From NCBI GenBank assembly GCA_900556575.1, contig USPO01000096.1, positions 1 through 6,279 of the forward strand: a DNA stretch of 6,279 nucleotides, read 5' to 3'. The position numbers and the translations under genes were made by a program. A model generated the notes under the pieces. The model was given only the letters and a program-made list of their open reading frames with translations. It was not told the origin of the DNA and made no database searches. The stretch's first letter is position 1, and each line of letters starts with the position of its first letter. Shown here in pieces: positions 1 to 5,368 of the stretch. This DNA comes from an uncultured Eubacteriales bacterium. Its GTDB lineage: Bacteria; Bacillota; Clostridia; UBA1381.

Positions 1-1
1 T

Positions 2-253
2 CATCATGCAGAAAAGGGCGGCGGTCAGATATTAGTCTGTGTTGATGGTGAGGGCTGGTATCAGGAAGAAGGCAAAGAGGCACAGAGCCTTAAGCCGGGA
101 GATGTTGTAACAATTCCGGCAGAAGTAAAGCATTGGCATGGAGCAAAGGCAGACAGCTGGTTCAGCCACATAGCGGTTGAGTGTCCGGGAGAGGGTACAT
201 CAAATGAATGGTGTGAGCCGGTTTCTGATGAAGAATACGGAAAGCTTAAGTAA
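2..253 (+). CDS. Cupin-domain protein, C-terminal part (5' end outside window)
   Basis: The frame is open from the window edge and gives 83 residues before a TAA stop. The visible part is a small beta-barrel cupin. It begins with a His-His pair followed by GGGQ and a VDGEGWYQEEG strand-turn, which resembles the end of cupin motif 1. It then has GDVVTIPAEVKHWHGA, which fits cupin motif 2 (G-x5-P-x-x-x-x-H). The histidines at the window edge and in HWHG are the likely metal ligands. The tail (HIAVE, NEWCEPVSDEEYGKLK) resembles the single-domain cupins that stand alone or are fused to carboxymuconolactone-decarboxylase-like domains in Firmicutes. Substrate and reaction cannot be read from the sequence. 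No start or ribosome binding site is visible. The gene converges on the lactate dehydrogenase gene and ends directly at a shared terminator. Confidence 0.85.
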   Translation, partial: HHAEKGGGQILVCVDGEGWYQEEGKEAQSLKPGDVVTIPAEVKHWHGAKADSWFSHIAVECPGEGTSNEWCEPVSDEEYGKLK

Positions 254-300
254 AAAACACAGAAACAGCGGTAAAAAATTATCGCTGTTTCTGTGTTTTT
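253..300. terminator. Bidirectional intrinsic terminator between cupin and ldh genes
   Basis: AAAAACACAGAAACAGCG at 253-270 is the exact reverse complement of 283-300. The stem can extend through a G-T wobble and three A-T pairs (271-274 with 279-282), leaving an AAAA loop. The arms carry A5 and T5 at their outer ends, so either strand gives a hairpin with a 3' U tract. The left arm begins at the last base of the cupin stop codon, and the right arm overlaps the ldh stop codon at 299-301. Confidence 0.9.
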
Positions 301-1222
301 ATAAATCTTCAATGATTTTTTTCATGGTATCTGCACTGTTGTATAATCCGTCAAGTTCATCATACGCAAATTCAATTTCGGGTATTCGGTCAATTCCTGT
401 TCCGGAGAGCTTTACGGGTACGCTTAATGCAGTGCCGTAAATTCCATATTCACCGTCAAGAACAGCGGAGACGGTTAAAATGGAGTTTTCTTCACCGGCT
501 ATGCAGGCACAAATTCGGGAAACTGCCAGTGCTATGGCATAGAAAGTAGCACCCTTTTTTTCAATTATATCATATGCGGCACGCACGACCTCGTGACGCA
601 TTTCCTCAAATGCAGATTCATTCATTCCGTCAAATGCTGTTATAGGGATACCGGCAATGTTTGTTAAACTCCAGGTCGGAACTTCGCTGTCCCCATGTTC
701 ACCTATAATATAGGTGTGGCAGTTTCGGGCATCAATGTTAAGTCTTCGGCTTAATATATATTTAAGACGAGAGGTATCAAGTACGGTTCCCGAGCCTATA
801 ACCTGATTTTTCGGCAATCCTGAAAGCTTTTGGGTAATATAAGTCAGAATGTCAACGGGGTTGGATACAACAAGGATAATAACATCATCCGGAACATATT
901 TCATCAGTGACGAAACTATGCTTTTTAAGATTTTTACATTTCTTTGTACAAGGGAGAGCCTTGTTTCGCCTGGATTTTGGGGAGCTCCGGCTGTTATGAT
1001 TACAATGTCGGCATCTATGCAGTCACTGTAATCGCCGCATGATACATTTACCGGCTTAACGAAGGATACTCCGTGTGCCATGTCAAGAGCGTCTCCTTCC
1101 GCTTTATCTTTGTTTATGTCGATAAGTACGATGTCATTAAAAAGACCACCGCACATTATTGTATATGCTGTTGTGGAACCGACAGCACCCGCACCTATTA
1201 CAGCTACCTTTCCTCGAAACAT
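299..1222 (-). CDS. ldh: L-lactate dehydrogenase
   Basis: This 307-residue protein has the normal length and layout of an NAD-dependent L-lactate dehydrogenase, which reduces pyruvate to lactate in the cytoplasm and regenerates NAD+ in fermentation. The Rossmann motif GAGAVG is at 10-15, and Asp35 at the end of the second strand favours NAD over NADP. The active-site loop PQNPGETR is at 81-88. Gln82 sits where LDHs have Gln102 and malate dehydrogenases have Arg, so lactate rather than malate specificity is indicated. Arg88 matches catalytic Arg109, Asp149 and Arg152 match Asp168 and Arg171, and His176 in GEHGDSEVP is the proton donor. NPVD is at 121-124. The start is set by GGAGG (1231-1235, complement) eight bases upstream. 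The gene stands alone, with a terminator at its stop. No sigma-A promoter could be assigned with confidence. Confidence 0.95.
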   Translation of the reverse strand: MFRGKVAVIGAGAVGSTTAYTIMCGGLFNDIVLIDINKDKAEGDALDMAHGVSFVKPVNVSCGDYSDCIDADIVIITAGAPQNPGETRLSLVQRNVKILKSIVSSLMKYVPDDVIILVVSNPVDILTYITQKLSGLPKNQVIGSGTVLDTSRLKYILSRRLNIDARNCHTYIIGEHGDSEVPTWSLTNIAGIPITAFDGMNESAFEEMRHEVVRAAYDIIEKKGATFYAIALAVSRICACIAGEENSILTVSAVLDGEYGIYGTALSVPVKLSGTGIDRIPEIEFAYDELDGLYNSADTMKKIIEDL

Positions 1223-1400
1223 ATTTCATACCTCCGGTTTTGTTTTTCTTTAGTTTACCCATAAATCAAGGATATATTCACAAATTAGAGTTGTATCACA
1301 TACTATGTATTAAAGTCAGGAACAACATATGTATTATTGTTAAATCGGAGCAATGTTTATGCTTCACTTGTAAGAGGCAGGGCTTGCGGCAGATTGCAAT

Positions 1401-1447
1401 ATGCGCAGGGAGCGTTAGCTCCTCAGAGGTAATGGACATCTGCGCTT
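1401..1447. repeat. Compact nested inverted repeats upstream of the small Cys-rich gene
   Basis: GCGCAG at 1403-1408 pairs with CTGCGC at 1440-1445 as an outer 6-bp stem. Inside it, GGAGC (1409-1413) and GCTCC (1418-1422) form a perfect hairpin with a GTTA loop. CAGA (1424-1427) can pair with TCTG (1439-1442) as an alternative that competes with the outer stem. The element lies just before the TATAAT box at 1452-1457, hence upstream of the likely start of that transcript, and about 180 bases upstream of ldh on the other strand. It has no T run on either strand, so it is not a plain terminator. It could be an operator, a structured RNA from another transcript, or part of a dispersed repeat; nothing here decides between these. 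Confidence 0.5.
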
Positions 1448-1451
1448 AGGT

Positions 1452-1457
1452 TATAAT
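1452..1457 (+). promoter_or_regulatory. -10 element of the small Cys-rich protein gene
   Basis: TATAAT is an exact match to the sigma-A -10 consensus and lies 26 bases before the ATG at 1484. The nearest -35-like hexamer, TGGACA at 1433-1438, is only 13 bases upstream. The spacing is therefore too short, and the promoter may be weak or activator-dependent. Confidence 0.45.
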
Positions 1458-1483
1458 AGTGTATATAGAAAGGAAGGTTTGTG

Positions 1484-1666
1484 ATGGGTTTATTCGGTAA
1501 TTGCGGAAATGACTCCAATTCCAATTGGTGGATATGGCTTTTGATTATTATAGTTCTGGTATTCTGTACCGACGGAAATATTTTCGGAGGATGCTGCAAT
1601 AATAACTGCTGCTGTGAAAAGCCGTGTATAACGCCTCCGCCGCCCTGTGAGCCGGAGTGCTGTTAA
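1484..1666 (+). CDS. Small cysteine-rich single-span membrane protein, function unknown
   Basis: I do not recognise a family. The 60-residue product begins with a polar stretch rich in Gly, Asn and Ser (MGLFGNCGNDSNSN). One hydrophobic helix follows at about 15-28 (WWIWLLIIIVLVFC), and then a short tail loaded with cysteine: GGCCNNNCCCEKPC, a TPPPPC proline run and a final ECC. In all it has 11 cysteines (7, 28, 37, 38, 42, 43, 44, 48, 55, 59, 60) and only one Lys. The start is ATG at 1484, because AGGAAGG (1471-1477) lies six bases upstream; the GTG at 1481 would sit too close. The gene appears to be transcribed alone from the TATAAT box at 1452 and is followed by a hairpin. The tail suggests metal binding or disulfide cross-linking at the membrane or in a spore or cell envelope layer. 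That is inference from composition only. Confidence 0.75.
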   Translation: MGLFGNCGNDSNSNWWIWLLIIIVLVFCTDGNIFGGCCNNNCCCEKPCITPPPPCEPECC

Positions 1667-1672
1667 ACTCTT

Positions 1673-1707
1673 GGGGCTGCTGCAGAACTTAGTTTTGCTG
1701 CAGCCCC
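1673..1707. terminator. GC-rich hairpin between the Cys-rich gene and lysR
   Basis: GGGGCTGCTGCAGAAC (1673-1688) pairs with 1692-1707 over 16 positions, with one T-T mismatch, one G-T wobble and a TTA loop. It starts six bases after the TAA of the small gene. The following T tract is poor (TATTTTG a few bases on), so termination strength is uncertain. A second small hairpin, CAGATA-CCT-TATCTG (1726-1740), overlaps the lysR stop codon and is followed by TATTTT on the + strand. Confidence 0.6.
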
Positions 1708-1733
1708 TGGATGTATTTTGTATGACAGATACC

Positions 1734-2600
1734 TTATCTGTATTTTAAATATTCAATAAACTTTTTTGCCGCAAGAGAAAGTGTTTTGCTGTTTCGCATA
1801 GCAAGTCCAATATTTCTGTATGCCGGTATATCAAGCTCCTTTGCAATGATTTTATAAGGTATTCTTTTTAATATAAGCTCGGGCAGTATACTTATTCCGA
1901 GACCGCTTTCAACCATTGACATGACGGCATAATCGTCCCAGGTTGTAAAATGAGTTTTCGGTACAAGACCGCTTTTTTCAAATATTTCTGAAATTTCCGC
2001 CTTCGCACCCTTTTCCAAAAGCATAAAAGGTTCACTGCATAAATCCGAAACCGATACTATTTCTTTTGATGCAAGATAGTGGTTTTCCGGAAGTATGGCA
2101 AGAAGCCTGTCATGTTCCAAAAATATTGTTTCAAGTTCATTGTGTGCCGGAAGTCTTAGAAATCCGCAGTCAACACGTCCCTCTAAAATCCAGCTTTCTA
2201 TTTCCGTATAGTCACCGAGTAAAATTTCATAGTCAATGTTGGGATAATCGTGCTGAAATGCCTTGATTATGTTCGGGAGCCAATGTGTGGCGACGCTTGA
2301 AAAAGTTCCTATTCGGATAATGCCGGATTGCAGACCGTTCAGTTCGTCTATCTGCATTTGCAGGTCACGGTATTTATCGCATATATCCTTTGCATAAGGA
2401 TATAGCTTTAAGCCGTCCGAGGTGAGCCGAACTCCCGATTTGTTTCGCTCCAGAAGAGAAATTTTCCATTCATTTTCCAAATCGCTTATCATACGGCTTA
2501 TTGCGGATTGTGTATAATTCAGCATTTCTGCCGCCTTTGTAAAGCTGCCGTATTCGACAGCCGCGGTAAATGCCAGATATTTGGATATGTTTAATTCCAT
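1734..2600 (-). CDS. LysR-family transcriptional regulator
   Basis: The protein has 288 residues, the usual size for a LysR-type regulator. The N-terminal winged helix-turn-helix covers about 1-62, with the conserved pattern FTAAVEYGSFTKAAEMLNYT, then QSAISRMISDLE at 31-42 and LLERNKSGVRLT at 49-60. A linker helix runs to about 90. The periplasmic-binding-protein-like effector domain then starts at GIIRIGTFSSVA (93-104) and runs to the C-terminus. The SGLGISILPE segment in its second lobe is typical of the family. The effector molecule is not predictable. AAGGA lies eight bases before the ATG. The gene is divergent from an EamA-family transporter, with a 105-base gap that holds both promoters, the classic arrangement for a LysR protein controlling its neighbour and itself. 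The predicted promoter is TTGACT-N17-TATCAT on this strand. Confidence 0.93.
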   Translation of the reverse strand: MELNISKYLAFTAAVEYGSFTKAAEMLNYTQSAISRMISDLENEWKISLLERNKSGVRLTSDGLKLYPYAKDICDKYRDLQMQIDELNGLQSGIIRIGTFSSVATHWLPNIIKAFQHDYPNIDYEILLGDYTEIESWILEGRVDCGFLRLPAHNELETIFLEHDRLLAILPENHYLASKEIVSVSDLCSEPFMLLEKGAKAEISEIFEKSGLVPKTHFTTWDDYAVMSMVESGLGISILPELILKRIPYKIIAKELDIPAYRNIGLAMRNSKTLSLAAKKFIEYLKYR

Positions 2601-2643
2601 TTTATCATTCCTTTTTGTAATGTTATATATGAAAAATATTTGC

Positions 2644-2672
2644 TTGTGTAATATTAAAGTATATGATATACT
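2644..2672 (+). promoter_or_regulatory. EamA transporter gene promoter
   Basis: TTGTGT (2644-2649), a 17-base spacer and TATACT (2667-2672) form a sigma-A-like promoter with a weak -35 and a good -10. TTGCTT (2640-2645) with TATGAT (2662-2667) and a 16-base spacer is an alternative. The weak -35 would suit activation by the divergent LysR protein. Transcription would start near 2679, with the ribosome site AGAGGAG at 2691-2697. Confidence 0.5.
2658..2672. promoter_or_regulatory. 15-bp palindrome shared by the divergent promoters (candidate LysR operator)
   Basis: AGTATATGATATACT is a perfect palindrome around G2665, with weaker symmetry continuing to TT (2654-2655) and AA (2675-2676). It covers the predicted -10 boxes of both divergent genes. 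It does not show the exact T-N11-A spacing of many LysR boxes. The symmetry may also partly arise because an AT-rich -10 reads similarly on both strands. Confidence 0.5.
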
Positions 2673-2691
2673 AAAAATATAAAAAAGTCAA
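2663..2691 (-). promoter_or_regulatory. lysR promoter
   Basis: Read on the - strand, TTGACT (2686-2691) is followed by a 17-base spacer and TATCAT (2663-2668). Each hexamer matches the sigma-A consensus at five of six positions. Transcription would begin near 2656 and give a leader of about 56 bases before the lysR ATG. Confidence 0.65.
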
Positions 2692-2705
2692 GAGGAGCAA
2701 TGAGA

Positions 2706-3560
2706 ATGGCAAATAAAATTAAATATATAACAGCTCTGCTGCTGTTTGGTTCAAACGGAATTGTTGCAAGCAATATAAATCTAAAAAGTTATGAAATAGT
2801 TTTTTTGCGGACAGGTATAGGCTCGATTCTGCTGATTGCATTGTTTTTGCTGAAAATAAGAAAAACAAAAATTATAAAAAACAGAAGAGATATGATGTTT
2901 ATAACATTATCGGGTATGGCGATGGGAATAAGCTGGATTTGCCTTTATGAAGCCTATGCACAAATAGGAGTCGGAATATCATCGCTGCTGTATTATTGCG
3001 GACCGGTTATCGTAATGGCTTTGTCGCCGGTTTTGTTTAGGGAACGGCTGACCCTCCGTAAAATTATTGGATTTGCGTTTGTAATGACAGGAATATTTTT
3101 TGTAAATAAAACTGTATCGGGAGAAAATATCAGGGTGTATGGGGTTGTTTGCGGAATAATATCGGCATTTATGTATGCCTTTATGGTCATATTCAATAAG
3201 TATACAAAGGAAATAAAGGGACTTGAAAATTCAATGGTACAGTTATTTGTAAGCTTTTTGACCGTAGCTGTTTTTACATCGGTAAAAAGTGGTGCGGTTA
3301 TACATATTTCTTCCGGTGATGCGGTATGGATTTTAATATTGGGATTGATTAACACAGGGTTAGGCTGCTATTTCTATTTTTCTTCAATCGGAAATCTAAG
3401 GGTTCAGACAGTTGCGGTATGCGGTTATTTGGAGCCGCTGTCGGCGGTTGCATTTTCTATTTTTGTTCTAAAAGAGGAAATGCTGCCGATACAGATTGCG
3501 GGTGCATTCCTGATTATATGCGGTGCGGCGGTATGTGAGCTGAAGAAAGTTAAAAATTAA
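2706..3560 (+). CDS. EamA/DMT-superfamily transporter (RhaT/YdcZ-like permease)
   Basis: This 284-residue integral membrane protein has about ten hydrophobic segments, roughly at 5-22, 31-51, 64-82, 89-110, 117-134, 143-164, 177-193, 206-225, 233-254 and 262-278. It is organised as two EamA repeats of five segments. Family signs include FLRTGIGS near 33-40, the LLYYCGPVIVMALSP segment with FRERLT after it in the first repeat, and YLEPLSAVAFSIFVLKEE at 241-258 in the second. Such proteins export or import small metabolites such as amino acids, nucleosides or drugs; the substrate is not predictable here. The chosen ATG at 2706 has AGAGGAG eight bases upstream. The upstream ATG at 2700 (giving MRMANK) would leave only two bases. 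Divergence from lysR suggests control by that regulator. No clear terminator follows. Confidence 0.9.
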   Translation: MANKIKYITALLLFGSNGIVASNINLKSYEIVFLRTGIGSILLIALFLLKIRKTKIIKNRRDMMFITLSGMAMGISWICLYEAYAQIGVGISSLLYYCGPVIVMALSPVLFRERLTLRKIIGFAFVMTGIFFVNKTVSGENIRVYGVVCGIISAFMYAFMVIFNKYTKEIKGLENSMVQLFVSFLTVAVFTSVKSGAVIHISSGDAVWILILGLINTGLGCYFYFSSIGNLRVQTVAVCGYLEPLSAVAFSIFVLKEEMLPIQIAGAFLIICGAAVCELKKVKN

Positions 3561-3631
3561 TATTGCAGCCGGATTGGGTATCAATATGCTTTAATTTAGA
3601 CTTAAAAACTGTAATACCTTATTGTATCGCT

Positions 3632-3670
3632 CCCCCTTTTGTATAAAATTTAGCTTGCTTTTTTAGGGGG
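3632..3670. repeat. CCCCCT/AGGGGG inverted repeat around the -35 region of the ABC-F promoter
   Basis: CCCCCT (3632-3637) and AGGGGG (3665-3670) are exact complements separated by 27 AT-rich bases. The right arm lies inside the spacer of the promoter at 3655-3683. In DNA this could be an operator; as RNA it could form a hairpin only in a transcript reading through from the transporter gene. The rest of the gap at 3561-3733 holds no gene or clear terminator. Confidence 0.4.
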
Positions 3671-3683
3671 CATATAGTATAAT
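3655..3683 (+). promoter_or_regulatory. Promoter of the ABC-F / ThyX-like / folA operon
   Basis: TTGCTT (3655-3660), a spacer of exactly 17 bases and a consensus TATAAT (3678-3683) make the best promoter in the window. Transcription would start near 3690, leaving a 56-base leader. That leader contains a palindrome, GCCGTA-T-TACGGC (3718-3730), just before the ribosome site GGAG (3736-3739). Confidence 0.75.
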
Positions 3684-3745
3684 AAAATAGAATGAATATG
3701 TAAACAGCGACAGATAGGCCGTATTACGGCAGAATGGAGAATATA

Positions 3746-4897
3746 ATGATAACAGTTACAAACGTAAGTCTGAATTTCAGCGGTCAGAATCTTTTTTCTG
3801 ACGTTAATTTGAAATTCACACCGGGCAACTGCTACGGAGTTATCGGTGCTAACGGTGCCGGAAAATCAACATTTTTGAAAATATTATCAGGTGAACTTGA
3901 GTCTACAACAGGTGAGGTAAGCATTGCACCGAACTGCCGTATGTCGGTATTGAAGCAGGATCACTTTGCATATGATAACTACTCGGTAATGGATACCGTA
4001 ATAATGGGAAATAAAAAGCTTTATGACATCATGAAGGAAAAGGATGCCTTATATATGAAGGAGGACTTCAATGATGAGGATGGTCTTAGGGCGGCTGACC
4101 TTGAGGCAGAATTTGCGGAAATGAACGGCTGGGAGGCGGAAAGTGACGCATCAAAGCTTGTCCAGGGTCTTGGCTTGGATGAAAGCGTAATGTATCAGAA
4201 TATGTCGGAGCTTGACGGTAACGGAAAGGTTAAGGTGCTGCTTGCACAGGCGCTTTTCGGAAATCCTGATATTATCCTTTTGGACGAGCCTACAAACCAT
4301 CTTGATTTACAGGCTATTGAGTGGCTGGAGGACTTTCTTCTTGATTATGAGGGTACGGTTATAGTTGTATCGCACGACCGTTACTTCCTTAATGTTGTGT
4401 GTACTCATATTGTGGATATAGACTATACTAAGGTTAAGCTATATATGGGTAACTATGAATTCTGGTATGAATCGAGTCAGCTTATTCAGAGAATGATGAA
4501 GCAGCAGAATAAGAAAGCGGAAGAAAAAATAAAGGAGTTACAGAACTTTATTTCTCGTTTCTCGGCAAATAAATCAAAATCAAAGCAGGCTACAAGTCGT
4601 AAGAAAATGCTTGATAAGATGACTGTTGAAACACTTCCGGCATCATCAAGACGTTATCCGTTCGTAGGCTTTGATATGGACAGAGAGGCAGGCAAGGATT
4701 TGTTAATGCTTGACGGTGTTTCAAAGACAGTAAACGGCGAAAAGCTTTTGAACAATATCAGCTTCACAATGAATCATGATGACAAGATTGCGATTATAGG
4801 AGAAAATGAACTTGCGGTAACAGCCCTTATGCAAATACTTGCTGAGGAGGACACACCGGATGAAGGTACGGTTAAATGGGGAATAAGCACATCATGA
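3746..4897 (+). CDS. ABC-F ATPase (YkpA/YbiT type), N-terminal 383 residues, ended by an in-frame TGA
   Basis: This is the first part of a two-domain ABC-F protein. The family acts in the cytoplasm on ribosomes rather than in membranes, and no membrane segment is seen. ABC domain 1 has Walker A GANGAGKST (34-42), a divergent signature LDGNG (156-160) where LSGGQ is usual, Walker B with catalytic Glu (Asp180-Glu181, LLDEPTNHLDL) and the switch histidine His210. The charged linker follows with FSANKSKSKQATSRKK, a hallmark of the YkpA/YbiT group, then the start of domain 2. There the Walker A place reads GENELAVTA (352-360) and lacks the Lys-Ser/Thr. TGA at 4895-4897 ends the frame, yet homology continues in the same frame to 5356. 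ATG 3746 is preferred over ATG 3734 because GGAG lies six bases before it and the upstream ATG has no ribosome site. Relatives have about 540 residues. Confidence 0.85.
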   Translation: MITVTNVSLNFSGQNLFSDVNLKFTPGNCYGVIGANGAGKSTFLKILSGELESTTGEVSIAPNCRMSVLKQDHFAYDNYSVMDTVIMGNKKLYDIMKEKDALYMKEDFNDEDGLRAADLEAEFAEMNGWEAESDASKLVQGLGLDESVMYQNMSELDGNGKVKVLLAQALFGNPDIILLDEPTNHLDLQAIEWLEDFLLDYEGTVIVVSHDRYFLNVVCTHIVDIDYTKVKLYMGNYEFWYESSQLIQRMMKQQNKKAEEKIKELQNFISRFSANKSKSKQATSRKKMLDKMTVETLPASSRRYPFVGFDMDREAGKDLLMLDGVSKTVNGEKLLNNISFTMNHDDKIAIIGENELAVTALMQILAEEDTPDEGTVKWGISTS

Positions 4898-5356
4898 AGC
4901 TACTTCCCCAAAGATAATTCAGCGTATTTTGACGGCTGCACATTGAATCTTATGGACTGGTTAAGGCAGTATGCACCCGATGGATTTGAAACACAGAATG
5001 AAACATACATAAGAGGATTTCTCGGACGTATGCTTTTCTCCGGAGATGATGTATATAAGGAAGTACAGGTTCTTTCGGGAGGAGAAAAGGTTAGATGTAT
5101 GCTGTCAAGAATGATGCTTTTCGGCTCAAATGTACTCTTGCTCGATCAGCCCACAAACCATCTTGACCTTGAGTCGATTACAGCGGTAAACAACGGATTA
5201 AAGGCATTCAAGGGAAATGTAATTTTTGCCTGCCATGACCATGAATTTGTAAATACTGTTGCGAACAGAATTATCGATATTCAGCCGGACGGTTCGGTTA
5301 TTGACAGAATGTGTACTTATGATGAGTACATTGAAATGAAAAGGAACAAGGATTGA
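4898..5356 (+). pseudogene. Continuation of the ABC-F gene after the in-frame TGA (C-terminal part of domain 2)
   Basis: This segment continues in the same frame as the gene starting at 3746. The first codons after the TGA read SYFPKDNSAYFDGC, which is the expected YkpA-type continuation. It then contains FLGRMLFSGDDVY, a canonical signature LSGGEKVR (residues 443-450 of the joined protein), Walker B LLLDQPTNHLDL with Gln468 in place of the catalytic Glu, and the switch histidine in ACHDHEF (His497). With the TGA counted as one residue the joined product has 536 residues, normal for the family. Independent translation is unlikely: the first candidate start is a TTG at 4943 and an ATG follows at 4952, and neither has a ribosome site. 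It ends in TGA 12 bases before the next gene. It is either the remnant of a nonsense-mutated gene or the product of readthrough or an assembly error. Confidence 0.8.
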
Positions 5357-5368
5357 TTGGTGATATAA

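Noticed and set aside
177..440. Open frame on the + strand across the terminator
   Set aside because: It runs through the cupin end, the perfect terminator and the ldh gene in another frame; no ribosome site and no protein-like pattern.
1266..1283. Rex operator upstream of ldh
   Set aside because: The - strand has a good half-site, TTGTGAA, and ldh is a known Rex target in Firmicutes, but the second half (ATCCTTGA) does not match TTCACAA, so only a half-site can be claimed.
1408..1460. tRNA-like 5' half (GGGAGCGTTAGCTCC followed by a D-arm-like stretch)
   Set aside because: The D stem pairs poorly and there is no anticodon stem partner, T arm (GGTTCGA) or acceptor complement downstream; the promoter of the small gene follows instead.
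2993..3355. 120-residue open frame on the - strand within the transporter gene
   Set aside because: It is a shadow of the EamA coding sequence, with no ribosome site and no recognisable domain.
4895..4897. TGA reassigned to an amino acid (alternative genetic code) or selenocysteine
   Set aside because: TGA correctly ends the ABC-F gene at 5356 and the ThyX-like gene at 6025, and Trp is encoded by TGG throughout. No hairpin resembling a bacterial SECIS is evident after the codon, and as far as I recall the position is not a Cys in the family.
4943..5356. Independent gene starting at TTG 4943
   Set aside because: There is no ribosome site, the start falls inside a conserved ABC segment, and codons 4898-4942 upstream already encode the expected homologous residues; it is the tail of the interrupted ABC-F gene.
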